From Mugil cephalus (lineage: Eukaryota > Chordata > Actinopteri > Mugiliformes > Mugilidae): a stretch of DNA of 64,000 bases. Positions 46,710 through 58,180 of this stretch are shown piece by piece (position 1 is the stretch's first letter; every line of letters begins with the position of its first letter). The notes beneath the pieces are model-generated. The model was not told the DNA's origin. It worked only from the letters and a program-made list of their open reading frames with translations, and did no database searches. Location of the stretch: assembly GCF_022458985.1 (NCBI RefSeq), contig NC_061785.1:5012204-5076203 (forward strand). Direction: 5' to 3'. The position numbers and the translations under genes are program-made.

Positions 46710-49535
46710 AGAAGAAGAAGAAGAAGAAGAAGAAGAAGAAGACGAAGAAGAGGAGTGATGTAAACAAGAAACATCGACCTGGACCCCTTGAAGTAAACCT
46801 CTGCTGACACTGAACTTACGCTTATAGTAGGCGAACTGCAGGTAGTGGTAAAGATTTGGGACAAACCTCTCCACAAAGTAACCCCCAACGCTGGGCTTCA
46901 AGTGTTCTTCACACTTCAGCTTACACCTCAATACGTCAATGTAGACGTCTGTTGAGAAGCAGATCAGAGAATATTGGGTTTTTATGACTGAAAATGAATA
47001 GAAACCAGAGCATATATGGGGCTTATGACTGTGACAGCGGTAGTTCTATCACAGGTAAGGTAGCTGCTATAACCTCCTGAGGCCCAAACATTTGTTTGGA
47101 ACGCATCTGAATTTATTTAAGATAAGATCTTTAGGTATTTGGGATTAAGAAGTATAAAAATAAGCAGCATCTTCGAAGAAGTTTTTGAAAAAATTAGGTG
47201 AACAACGGGATTATTTAACAATTTAAGTCACCAATGTGTAACCAAAATATAAAACAGTTTATTTCAATGCAAAAGCAAAACTGGAAACATTGAAATCCCA
47301 ACGTCCTCAAATGAGTACTTGTGAATTTGTTAAATTTTCATGTCATATCAAACTAGAAAAGTTAATAAGCATAAATAAACAAGTGTATTGGCTCTTTGCT
47401 GGCAGACAAAAGTGTCTCCTAATGAAGCAGAATAAGCTGCAGCAAACCTAAAATGTAATGTCCTCATATGAGGACGCTGGGTCTCGAGAGGATAATGATT
47501 GAATATTTAGAGACGTCACAGGCAGGTTGGAGAGTGATGCATTCAGGTAGGAGTGGATAACTGCAGGAGGCCATGAACAGCAGCACGGCTAAACAGTAAC
47601 AGTAGCTAAACAGTAGCAACTGGTGTGGCAACTTTATTTGTCCTTTATTTGAAGTGTCGATCAATAGCAAGATAACAAGTGACGATGTGACATAGGAAAT
47701 AAGAAATGATGGATCAAGATTATTGCTCATTTTTTTTTAGTCTATTTGAGGTTATGACTGAAAACTGCATCCTGACCTGCTACGACTGCGTAGAAGTCCC
47801 CGTCTGCTAAGAGATGACCGATCAGCCCCTCGCAGTCGGCCTCACAAAGGTCGTACTCCTGCAGGTAGAGCCTCAGAGCTTCCTCCAGGAGTTCAACGCC
47901 GCTGCTGTAATCGCCCGAACTGACCAGCTTCACTCCACTCAGAAAGGAGGCCTGGAGGGGGGGAAAGGTAGACGCTGAAGCAAAACACAGGATGTTGCAG
48001 CAGATGCCTTGGAAGGTGTTTGTTGTAGGTAAACCATAGGCCTAGCTTTAGCATAAATAAATACAAACAGTGTGGCAAACGCTGCTGTTGCATCCAACCA
48101 AACACATCTATAGACTTTTCTTGCACACGCCACATGTTTGGAAGCTCTGCACAGATTTCAGGTCAGAGGAAAGCGATGGCTGCTTTGAAAGTTTGATCAT
48201 CATCATCTCGTTGAAGACGAACAATAACCTGAAAACGCTTAGTGGCCTACCCAGTTTCCAAAAGGACTCTGGCTCATGCAGATGATGCTTTTCAGACTGA
48301 AGTCAACAGAGGGCATTATGAAACTGGATCAGACAGTGGTCGAGCCTCCTCTCACCTCGTAGGGTCGTTGCTCGTGGTCGATGAGGAAGCCGCTCAGGTC
48401 GTACTGACTCTTGTATTCCTCCATCAGCTGCTGCATCTCCTGGTCCTCTGGGTTCCTCTGCAGGAACGTGTAGGCGCATGGGACGGCTTTCTGCAGGTTG
48501 TTCAGCTGCACACACAAATGTCCTCTGCTTTAATTTTTTTCCAAGAAGGCTAATGACAGATAATCTACTGCAACTGTAATGATCAAGAAACATCTCCTCA
48601 CTTAGCTGATCACTCTTTATTTCCTTCCTCACCTTTGCATGGGATGGCAACGCTGGGATCTATTCTTTACTTTTGTCCTACGTGTGATTAGTTCTACAGC
48701 GAACCTTATTTCTTGAAATGGACACTTAGATATAATTTCATTCATTATAATCTAAACGTTCTTTAGAGCTTTAATCATATATTTATTTTCTTTCAGATTT
48801 CTCCTCCCATTTGTGTTTTTTGTAGTCTTTATTGAATCCATAATTTAAGCTCAGAACTTTTAAAAAAATAAAATATATAAGTTTGATGTTTGATTCTGAG
48901 TCTTGCATTCTGGACGATTCCACATGATGATGATAAATGCATGAATTGAATAAAATGCAATGTATTTGTATGTAGCTTGCATTTAAGTGACAGTCAGTGA
49001 TTTGTCACTTATAGTCTCAGTGGAGGATAATGAAAACAAGGCAGTTATATGTTCTTGTGTAGTCATCCCTCACCTCCGAGTGAGCAAAGTGCAGGTATCT
49101 GTAGGGAGATCTTCTGTCGAAGTCATCCAGGATCTTTTTGCCGGGTGGAGGGAGCCGCAGCCCGGGGAAGCTCGCTCTGCACCTCTTCTGACATGACGCT
49201 CTCATCATAACGTGCCAGTGCACCCGGAGCTCAGGGTCCCCCGTAAAGGACGGTCCGTCATGTTTACTCCTGTTACAGTGGAGCGCACAGTGTCTCACGC
49301 TGTCTCTCAGGAGCCGATGCAAACGCAGACTTAACTCCAAGTACTGGATCGACCCGGTCCAATTTCCTGCTGCGTAATTATCCAGCGCTGTTCCGTACGC
49401 GGCCGTGAGGGGCATGAGCTCCTCCTCGGGGAAGTTTCTGAAGTTGTAGTTTTCATATTGCGCCGCTGACATCACAACAAAGGTCACAAAAAGAAATGTA
49501 CGCTTCAAATCTCCTTTTGCGCATAATGTGACCAT
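45713..49535 (-). CDS. p3h4: Prolyl 3-hydroxylase family member 4 (Sc65/synaptonemal complex protein), non-enzymatic
   Basis: Seven exons on the minus strand (49535-49074, 48505-48356, 47951-47777, 46948-46820, 46656-46511, 46336-46253, 45859-45713) join in frame to 430 residues; human P3H4 is 437. The start Met at 49535 opens a hydrophobic signal peptide ([10 protein letters not shown]). The body is the leprecan N-terminal TPR-like region: [20 protein letters not shown] in exon 1, [16 protein letters not shown] in exon 2, and [19 protein letters not shown] in exon 3, with the family's paired cysteines (HCALHC, CEADC, CKLKC). The 2-oxoglutarate dioxygenase domain of P3H1-3 is absent and the protein ends about 50 residues after the last TPR-like repeat, as expected for P3H4. 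Known role: an ER complex with P3H3 and lysyl hydroxylase needed for collagen helical lysine hydroxylation. It is head to head with fkbp10, another ER procollagen factor, with 1.2 kb between start codons. Confidence 0.92.
46664..46754. repeat. (GAA)n / (TTC)n tract next to a p3h4 splice acceptor
   Basis: About 28 GAA units on the plus strand with a few GAC/GAG interruptions. Read on the p3h4 coding strand it is a (TTC)n run ending a few bases before the acceptor of the exon at 46656, so it supplies the polypyrimidine tract. Confidence 0.93.
47068..47495 (-). mobile_element. Inverted-repeat element with TTAA-like target, copy 2
   Basis: Ends are CCTCCTGAGGCC and GGGTCTCGAGAGG. Blocks such as GAAGCAGAATAAGCTGCAGC, GTCCTCATATGAGGACGC and CCCAACGTCCTCAAATGAGT are reverse complements of parts of copy 1. 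It lies in a p3h4 intron. Confidence 0.7.
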
Positions 49536-50762
49536 GATAAGATGACATCCCCCTCACTCCTTATTATGTCTTCTCCTGCTTTCCCTGTGTCTGAGCGGGG
49601 GTCTGCTGAAGCGTTTAGGGGTCTGTGGGAATTCCGGTATTGGGACTTTAACATGTTGCTGTCTCGGGTTTCTCGGCGTGGGCCTCCAGCTGTCACCGCT
49701 GTGCTTCTTTATTTGGCACAAGAATAGACGTGCGTAAAAGTTACTACTATAGTCGAGGATGTTTGTGCCAACAAACAGCCGGCAGCCGGTTTTATTTTCA
49801 CCATCACAACCAAAAATCACATTTCTTTTAATATAAATCAAATATAATTCATACGTTAATTGCAGGGTTTAGTAATGTATCATATATTTCTGTTAATATA
49901 TGGTTAGATTTTTTGAGCGTAAATCTGTTTGTGTGCTTTCTTCACTTTTAAAACGCATGCATACTCAAACTTTCTCTCATATCACTAATCCACCAAAATT
50001 TAGACTCTAGCTGTTTATTTATGTGAGCAAACTGTCTTTTATTTCTTTTTAAATGCGCCCTGGGTGCCACCGTAGCTCTGTGCACTAACGAAGACATCCT
50101 CTTCTCGACGCTGGATGCGAAGCTGATGAGGTGGACAGATTATAAACTTCACGGCATTAATGAAAAAGCTGAAACTTTTGAGGCTCTCGAGCTACTTTAC
50201 GGCCCAGAGAGACCGATCCAAGAAGGCGGACCTCTCTCAGTCTTCTCATCCTGCGTCTGCAGCTGGATACAGCGGCGATGAAAAGTCAAGACGCGCTTTG
50301 AAAATAAAAGCGGAACATTTTGCGCATTGGTGCATCTAAACACATGAGCCAAACTAAAAAATGCATTGACCACAAAGCGCGCACACGCTGAAAATGTGAC
50401 ATACGCTTCTACACTATGACATATGTAGAAGTATAGGCTCATTTATTCTCATCTTTCCAGCAGGAAATCCCTTTTATTTTGTAGCGGAAGTGGATTTCCT
50501 TTCTTATCTGTGTCGAGCTTGACAGAGGCGCTTCCCATTCCCAGCCCGACATTCCTTCCCCCTGGTAGAGGGGGAAAAAAAGTCTTTACACCGACCTGGA
50601 GATTGTCCACGTTTACAACATTCAGTCACCGCTGCCCTGATACACATCTGCAGCTCGGAGCCTCCACGGGTGGAGCGCACATCCAAATACCTTCCATTCC
50701 ACTGCGCTATCTTTTCTTCCCTTTTCTTAACCCTGTAAGGAAAAAAAAAGAAGTAGAAGAAA
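49536..50762. promoter_or_regulatory. Divergent p3h4-fkbp10 intergenic region
   Basis: The two start codons are 1.2 kb apart and point away from each other, as in human, so shared regulatory elements are likely. The 50510-50760 part is probably fkbp10 5' UTR. No clear TATA box or named motif could be assigned. A start-less open frame of 85 codons (50027-50281) is also present. Confidence 0.5.
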
Positions 50763-53700
50763 ATGTTTGCCTTCTGCATTGTCTCCTTTTTCCTCTCTTC
50801 TTCGTGGTCTTCCGTGGAGTGCAACCCCAGTCCTGTGCTGGCAGATGTAGTCGTGGACAGACACTTCATCCCCAAAGTCTGCGCCAGAGAAGCGAAAGAG
50901 GGAGATTACGTCCGCTATCACTACAACGCCACATTCCTCGACGGGAAAACATTTGATTCGAGGTGAGTCTCATCGGTTTTGGGGTCGTTTTATTTAAAAT
51001 TACTGCTCTCAGAGCCGGGACTTCTGCAGAGGCCCTCGGATCAGATGCAAAGCTGCAGCGGCACTGCTATTCAGACACAAACCCACAGATGATGGTTTTG
51101 CAAATCAGAAGTTTGCGGCGTAAACCTCCGCGTGCGCGTGTGTCCCGTAGATGTCGCCCTAAGCAGAGTTTGCATCCTTTTAACCCGCATTTTGTCCAAA
51201 CTTTTCTTCTCTCCCCTTCCTTCCTCCCCAGCCATGAGAAAGGAGCAGCCAAAGTCGGCCTGATCGGGGAGGGTCGGCTCATCGCAGGCATAGATAAAGG
51301 CCTGCAGGGAATGTGCGTGAACGAGCGCAGGAAAATCACCGTGCCACCGCACCTGGCCTACGGCAGCACCGGCGCAGGTAGACACGCACACAGAAATGAT
51401 GGCCTTTAAGGCCCAGATTAAGAGATTAAGGCAGCGGCAGAGGAAGAAAAACTCAGATCCTTTAGTTAAAATTAAAGAAAAAAGAAAAAAAAGGACACGT
51501 ATTAAATTACATGTTAGTTAGAAGCAACATGTGGGTGTTTAAGTGTTTAAGTCCTGGATATGTTTGAACAACTGTATCTATAGTTTTATATAAAGGGACA
51601 AATAAATCTGTGATGATTAATCTGAGAAAACAGGAAACAATGTTGAGGTAAAGTATTATATTATTATTATTTTTGCATAGATTTGTTTTTATTAACAGAT
51701 GCTCAAATAAATATGTGAATACAATACTAACAAGAACAAATAATAACTGTATAATAATGTATAATAATAAGTGGAATAAAATTGAAATGGGAAAAATGTG
51801 ATAAAAGAAACAAACTTATAAATATAAATAGAGAGTTTTAGGTTGAAGAAGTAATGGATAATTTAAAGATTTGCTGAAATAAAACTGTGAGAAATGTAAA
51901 GAGACAAAAAATATGTACAAAAATATATATTTATAATGTATTGATCCCACATTATTATTATTTTCCTGCATCCATTCGCTCACAGAGTAGTGTGCACACT
52001 CTACTACTGCCTCTTTTGTGTTATTTAACATGTGAGATCAAAAAGGTTGGAAATTCATTCATGAATAAAATTCATTGCACTTTATATAATGTTTAAAATC
52101 TTCACCTTAAAAGTAAAAAAAATAAATAAAATTGTAGCATAGAAAGTTCAAATTTCCCTTTAAAATGTTTTTTTTTTTTTTTATAAAGCTCCTTGAAGTT
52201 GATTTTTAAGTGCAGCACTGATGTAAATGTAAATGTCCCCAGAAACAAAGAATTTATTTGACACTCATCCATGTTTCTTCTTCATCTCAGACCGACTGGT
52301 GGATAATTCACATTCTAAAATGTTATATTTCTGAACGAAGGAGATTTTCCACGTAGTGAAAGCTGATCTTCTACCTTCAGTACAGATTCACCGGCTGCAT
52401 TCATGACATATTTGTAGCTTGATAAACTGTCCTGTCAAGTCGGATTTCCAGTTGGCTCATTTTATTCTGGCTTCTGTCTAATTCAAACCTGCTTCTCAGA
52501 GTTTTTTGCTCTTTGTATAAGTAAATTGTGAAATTCCACATAATATACAGATACCAAACACCTCCTCACTACATCGAGCAGCGATGAAAATACCATCTAA
52601 CCTCGTCATCTGTCTTGGCACCTGTCCTCAGGTGACGTGGTCCCTCCAGACACCACCCTGGTGTTTGACATCCATCTGCTGGACCTGTGGAACAAGGCCG
52701 ACCTGGTCATCACCAACACCGTCACCACTCCCAAGGACTGCAAGCGCTCCGTGATGCGCACCGACTTCGTGCGTTACCATTTCAACGGCACGCTCCTCGA
52801 CGGCACCACCTTCGACTCCAGGTGAATTCGGGCTCAGACGCTTGTTGCTGTCGTCACCTCACATGAATGAATTGGTTTCAATAATAATTTGTTCTGAACG
52901 AAGCCTCATCCAACGGCCTCATGTTTGTCTGTACTGTGTCGTCCAGGTTTGTTGTCTGTGTGAAGTTCTGTGTTTGACTTTGCGCTTGTATGAGCCCCGC
53001 GTAGCTACATCAGGAAGCAGACCCACAACTCCCTGGTGGGCGAGGGCTGGATGATCAAGGGCATGGACGAGGGTCTGCTGGGCATGTGTGTGGGAGAGAT
53101 CAGAAAAATCGTCATCCCACCTTTCAAAGCCTACGGAGAAAAGGGATCAGGTGAGACCTTTGAAAACGGGAAATCAGAGCTTGTGAAATGACTCCTCCCA
53201 GATCTCAGGAACACTAGACTAGAGCAATGATTAGTTTTGCATGTATCAATTTAGACAACGCACAATTAAAAAAAATGCTTTTATGAAGAAGAAACATTCT
53301 CTGATTTCGGAGAATAAATATTTTAGGATTGAAATGTAACATAAAATGGTTAATATTTGATCATCATCTCGTTTCATGAGGCATAAGACGACATTTATTT
53401 ATCCCACGTATGGGAAATTAGCTCGTCACAGCAGCGCAGAAATAAAGAAATGCTAAAAAAAATGGACTATAATATAATACAAATGCTAAGAGAGTAAATG
53501 TGTGACAGATGCAAGATAGGGAGTGCAAAAAAAGCAGATTATTGTGCAAAAAGAATCTGTAAAAAGGACAAAACAGGTCCAAGACAAGTCTCAGGTGTGA
53601 GTTTTTGTTAACTCAGGCTGCTGTTGTTTAGATGAAGGACGTGTGGTACTGTTCCTTCTTCTTCTTTTATCTTATTTCATCCCAGATATTTATGATTACT

Positions 53701-54528
53701 GGAGGATATTCTGCAGGAAAAAACAGTAATTCCTAAAACAGTAATTTTAGTTATATCACATATTTGTGTGAAGACAAGTTCTCTCCTCATGTTTCATTTA
53801 GTTTCTTAGTATTTTTGGTATCTAAAAATTGGATTGTGTTATTTTTATTATTATTATTATTATTACTCACTTATTATTCAGTCAAAATAGCAACATATTA
53901 AATAGGTCATAAAAAGTTCTTCTTCTTCCGTCTCTGTCAGGTACTGAGATCCCCCCACAGGCGACTCTGGTGTTTGACGTCCTCCTGGTGGACATCCACA
54001 ACCCCAAGGACAACATAACGGTTGAGGACCAGGTGGTGCCCGAGTCATGCACCCGCAGGTCCGTGGCGGGGGATTACATCCGCTACCACTACAACGGCAC
54101 CTTCCTGAACGGGATCACCTTCGACACCAGGTGAGCTGCTCGGGTCCTGGTGGAGTTGACGGTGACTTATCTTGTGGCCGCGACGGCTCAGTTTTAACTA
54201 AATCAGGTGTTTATTCGCTCGTTAAATGTTCCATGTTTTTGCCGCCTGCAGCTACCAGAGGAACAGCACGTACAACACCTACATCGGGATGGGGTATGTG
54301 ATCGCCGGGATGGACCAGGGCCTGCTGGGGGTCTGCATAGGGGAGAGGAGGAGGATCACCATCCCTCCACACCTGGCGTATGGAGAGCAGGGGGCAGGTG
54401 AGCAACGGAGCAACGTCCAGGACAAAACAGGACAAAACAGGAATATTAGTCCTGAAAGACCTACCTTTTTAATCTGGTATTCAACTGAATTTTATTTATT
54501 TTAGCAATGTGTGTTTTTAGTCTGTTTT

Positions 54529-54561
<33 letters not shown>

Positions 54562-56906
54562 TTTTTTTTTACTTTTTTTAAGTAATTTTTATCTTTTTAG
54601 TCTGGTTATTAATTAAATTGTATTTATTTTTCCATTTTATCTTTGTAGTCTAACTTTTAATTAATTTTATTATTTTTACCATTTTAGTGGCTTTTAATTG
54701 AATTTTATTTATTTTTATCCTTTAGGTAATTACTAAATTCTAATTAGAATTTATACAGTTATTTTTTATCTTTCTAGTGTTTCCTTAACTTCAGTGTTGA
54801 GGGTGGGATAGTGTTTCCTCAGTTTTCTTAATTCCTCACTGTTTTTAAATCTGCATGTGTGTATGTGTTTACATACCTGTGTGGTCTCTTGTGTCTAGTG
54901 TTTTTTTTTTTATATATATAAAGCATCTGCATCTTTTATATGAAAAGTGCTCTATAAAGTTCGACTGATTATTGTGCAAGAAAATATAATAATTTGGGAT
55001 TTTTAAAAAAACATTTTTAGTTTTGATGATAGTTTTTAGCTGATGATGAACAGAGTGTTTAATTCTTACCTGTCCAGGTGATGTGATCCCTCCGTCCGCT
55101 GTCGTCGTCTTTGACATCCACGTCATCGACTTCCACAACCCCAGCGACAAAGTGGAAATCAAGATCATCCACAAGCCGGAGGACTGCAACGAGACCACGG
55201 CGGCGAACGACCTCGTCCACTACCACTACAACTGCACCCTGGTGGACGGCACCAAGCTCTTTTCCTCGTAAGTCTCCGCCGCTCGTTTTTATTTAAATTT
55301 TTCCTGTTTTTTCCCTCTTTAACCCGCTCGGTGACCGACTCTGTCCTCAGACACGACTACGACAACCTCCAGGACGCGGTGCTGGGCGCGGACAAAGTGA
55401 TCGACGGGCTGGACGAGGGCTTACGGGGCATGTGTCTGGGGGAGAAGAGGCTGATTACCGTCCCACCTCATCTTGGACACGGGGAGAAAGGAGGTGAGAG
55501 AACTCTGATCTCACCCAGTCAAAGTTTTACGTTTAAACCTTTCACAGATACCTAAGTGTCGTCTTTTTTTGTCTTCCTGTCAGCGACCGGCGTGCCGAGC
55601 AGCGCCGTGCTGGTCTTTGACGTGGAGATGGTGACCTTTGAGAAGGGTGTGCCGCCCGGCTACCTGTTCGTCTGGCTGGAGGACAGCCCCGAGGACCTCT
55701 TCAAAGCCCTGGACATTAACAAGAATGAAGAGGTGCCACTGGAAGAGGTACGTTTAAAACTCGAGCTTTAACACATCAACAGGTTCACCTTTTTACCAGA
55801 TGGGCGTAAAGTCAGAAAATTAGACTGTAGATGTAAATATATATGATATTCAGCAGTGATGTTCGATACCAACGATTTTCTTTCCAATCCGATATCGAGT
55901 AAAATTCAGGCTGTTATCGGCGATACCGATCCGAGACCTGATACTTGGTGTAGATACCTAATGTGTCCTAAAACACACTGTTTTTAAGAATACAAAGCAT
56001 CAGAGTATTTATTTTAAACTAGTGGCCTCATTCACTATGTAGCCGAGCTGAGAATAAGTAAAACAATAAAACCGTTAATATAACTTATTGTTTAACTATT
56101 AAGAACTATTATAAAATATATTGATATGATATTTTGATTTGAGAATCGATTTTAGAGCATAAAGACCTGGTATCGGAAGTATCGATATTTTAATATTGAT
56201 CTGCACATCACTACACAACCTACCACACTATTTAGAATTTAATTAATACAGAATATATTTAAGGTATCAAAACTTTACAACTTATATTGTTAGATCATTA
56301 ACTTATTCTCAAGTTTTCGTCACATTTTATCGTTTTGTTGTGTAGTTTCCAACTATTCCAACGACAGAAAGTGTAGATTAAATCAGAGGACACCACTTAC
56401 CTCACAATGGCGGCACCTGGTGGTGATAACAGGAACTACACAGATGTGTCCAGATTTAGTTTATCGGAATTTAAACGATTGATATTTAAAGTGGATTCTT
56501 GACATCTGACACAGATGGAGATTAGCTGTTTGTAAAATACTATAAACATCCATAAATAAATATTAGAAATATTGGAAAGAAAAGCTCCAACACAACCAAA
56601 TGTTAGATAATAATTAATTAAATTCACTGATGAGTAATTATTATGTGAGAGTTAAGTGTGCACTAGACTATAATTAACCACCAATGTCTTATTTCTTTTC
56701 GTGAACTCTAGTTCGGGGAGTTCATCAAGGTGCAGGTGGAAGCAGGAAAAGGTCGGATAAAACCGGGACTGACCATGGAGCAGGTCGTCGCCGACATGTT
56801 CCACAACCAGGACCGAAATAAAGACGGAGTCATCACGCCCAACGAGCTCAAACTAAAGGTGGAGGAGGACCAAGAACGGGAACAGGCGATGCACGAGGAG
56901 CTGTAA
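50763..56906 (+). CDS. fkbp10: FKBP65, ER peptidyl-prolyl isomerase with four FKBP domains and EF-hands
   Basis: Ten exons (50763-50962, 51232-51377, 52632-52821, 53005-53150, 53941-54130, 54252-54397, 55078-55267, 55351-55493, 55584-55747, 56712-56906) join in frame to 569 residues; human FKBP10 is 582. Signal peptide ([14 protein letters not shown]), then four FKBP domains, each split over two exons of ~190 and ~146 bases, with repeated VRYHYN(A/G)T and [10 protein letters not shown] motifs. Each domain keeps an N-x-T glycosylation site (NAT, NGT, NGT, NCT). Two C-terminal EF-hands follow: a weak loop [12 protein letters not shown] (~493) and [12 protein letters not shown] (539). The protein ends in HEEL, an ER-retention signal. 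Known role: rough-ER folding of procollagen and tropoelastin and support of lysyl hydroxylase; human loss causes brittle-bone disease. The fourth domain has GHGEKGG instead of the usual AYGE, suggesting weaker isomerase activity there. Confidence 0.95.
55858..56212. mobile_element. Non-autonomous dispersed element in fkbp10 intron 9
   Basis: Starts near GATGTTCGATACCAACGATT and ends near GATCTGCACATCACTACAC. Its right part is almost identical to 7932-8016. Motifs such as CGGCGATACCGATCCGAGAC are typical of a widespread fish MITE. No transposase is present. Confidence 0.6.
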
Positions 56907-58180
56907 CGAGGACAAAGCGCTTTCGTTCTCTCAGGGATAAAACCCCCAACACCTTAAATTGCTTTATTTCAGAAAAAATTAAATTAAAAACAAAAACAAG
57001 CAACGAGAGACGTTTACCACACAGAGTCACGGTTTAATATTTTCTGAACCACAATGGACATGGTCTTACGAAATGACAAGAAAATAGTGCAGAGGTTGTT
57101 TTTTTTCTGTTTGTTTTTTTGAGTGTGTTGTATGAGTGTTTGATTGCTGTATTTCAGAAAACCAAACAAGCACCTTTAATTTTCCCTGAAAAACACATTG
57201 ATTAAAATGTTTGTTAAAAAACTGTCGGTTTTTCTATTTTATGTCTGAACAGAATCGTTTGAAATAACTGTTCATTCATGATGCAAACTTTAAAAAGCCG
57301 CAGCATGATTCTTCTGTCTATGTAATAACAGTCTTACTGTCATAAGTTTGCACTGCAGGAAATTACTAGTAACTTGACTCTTTTAGATTCGATACGACTT
57401 TACCTGCAATTTGGTTGTGAACAATAAACGAGAACTGTGCCTTAAGTTGAGGAGGCTGAACTTAAAAGTTGTTTTTTTTATTTTTTATCTCTACTTTAAT
57501 ATCATAACATCTACAGGACAGAACAATCAGTCCACGTCCTTCTATGCACAGTAACAGCCGGTGTTACAATGGAAGGAGTTTCCCCTAATGCAAAGTAGCA
57601 GGAGTTAAAATGTTTGTCGTTATCAGATCCTTAATGCTTTCACAACTAATACTGGAGTCCGGTTAGCTGCACTATGTGAGGTGATTTACGTGTACAGTAC
57701 GTTTAGAGTTGAACATCGAGTAGCAGTGAACGCACACGGGCAACGTACAGTAAACATAAAGACATTTACAAAATGAGTCTTATGCTCAAAAATGAACATA
57801 CTGTGAATAACAACTAAAAAAGCTCCACCCTGACACAGTAAAAAGTTTTTGGTAAAAGGAAAGAAGAAGTCACATTTGATGGGACCTGATTTCTTTTCAG
57901 AGGGAGCTGCTGGTGTAGAGAGTATAAATCCCCCCCTTCACTGAGTTATGTTAACGTGGCACATTAGCCGGTCTTGTGCTGCTCTAGGAAATAACTCAAA
58001 GTCTAGTCCAAGTCTTCAAATACTGCCTTTAAGCCTTTGGGCTTCAGTAAAACAAACATAAAACAAGTGTGGAACTTGAAAGAGTGAAGAGTGTTGCAGG
58101 ACTTGCACCACATTGAGGTAAGTGAGGTTTGCAGTGTGACATTGTCCAGGATGCAGTGAACGGTTCCTTTCTTGTGCGTC
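56907..58180. other. fkbp10 / nt5c3b convergent 3' region
   Basis: 1.27 kb between the two stop codons, holding both 3' UTRs. AATAAA at 57423-57428 (+) could end fkbp10, and TTTATT at 57477-57482 (AATAAA on the minus strand) could end nt5c3b. If both are used the transcript ends almost abut. No other gene is seen. Confidence 0.5.

Noticed and set aside
46526-46807. Open frame with a long lysine run
   Set aside because: Produced by the (GAA)n tract and by antisense p3h4 exon sequence.
50963-51409. 148-codon frame overlapping fkbp10
   Set aside because: Runs through intron 1 and reads exon 2 out of frame; the spliced FKBP model explains the region.
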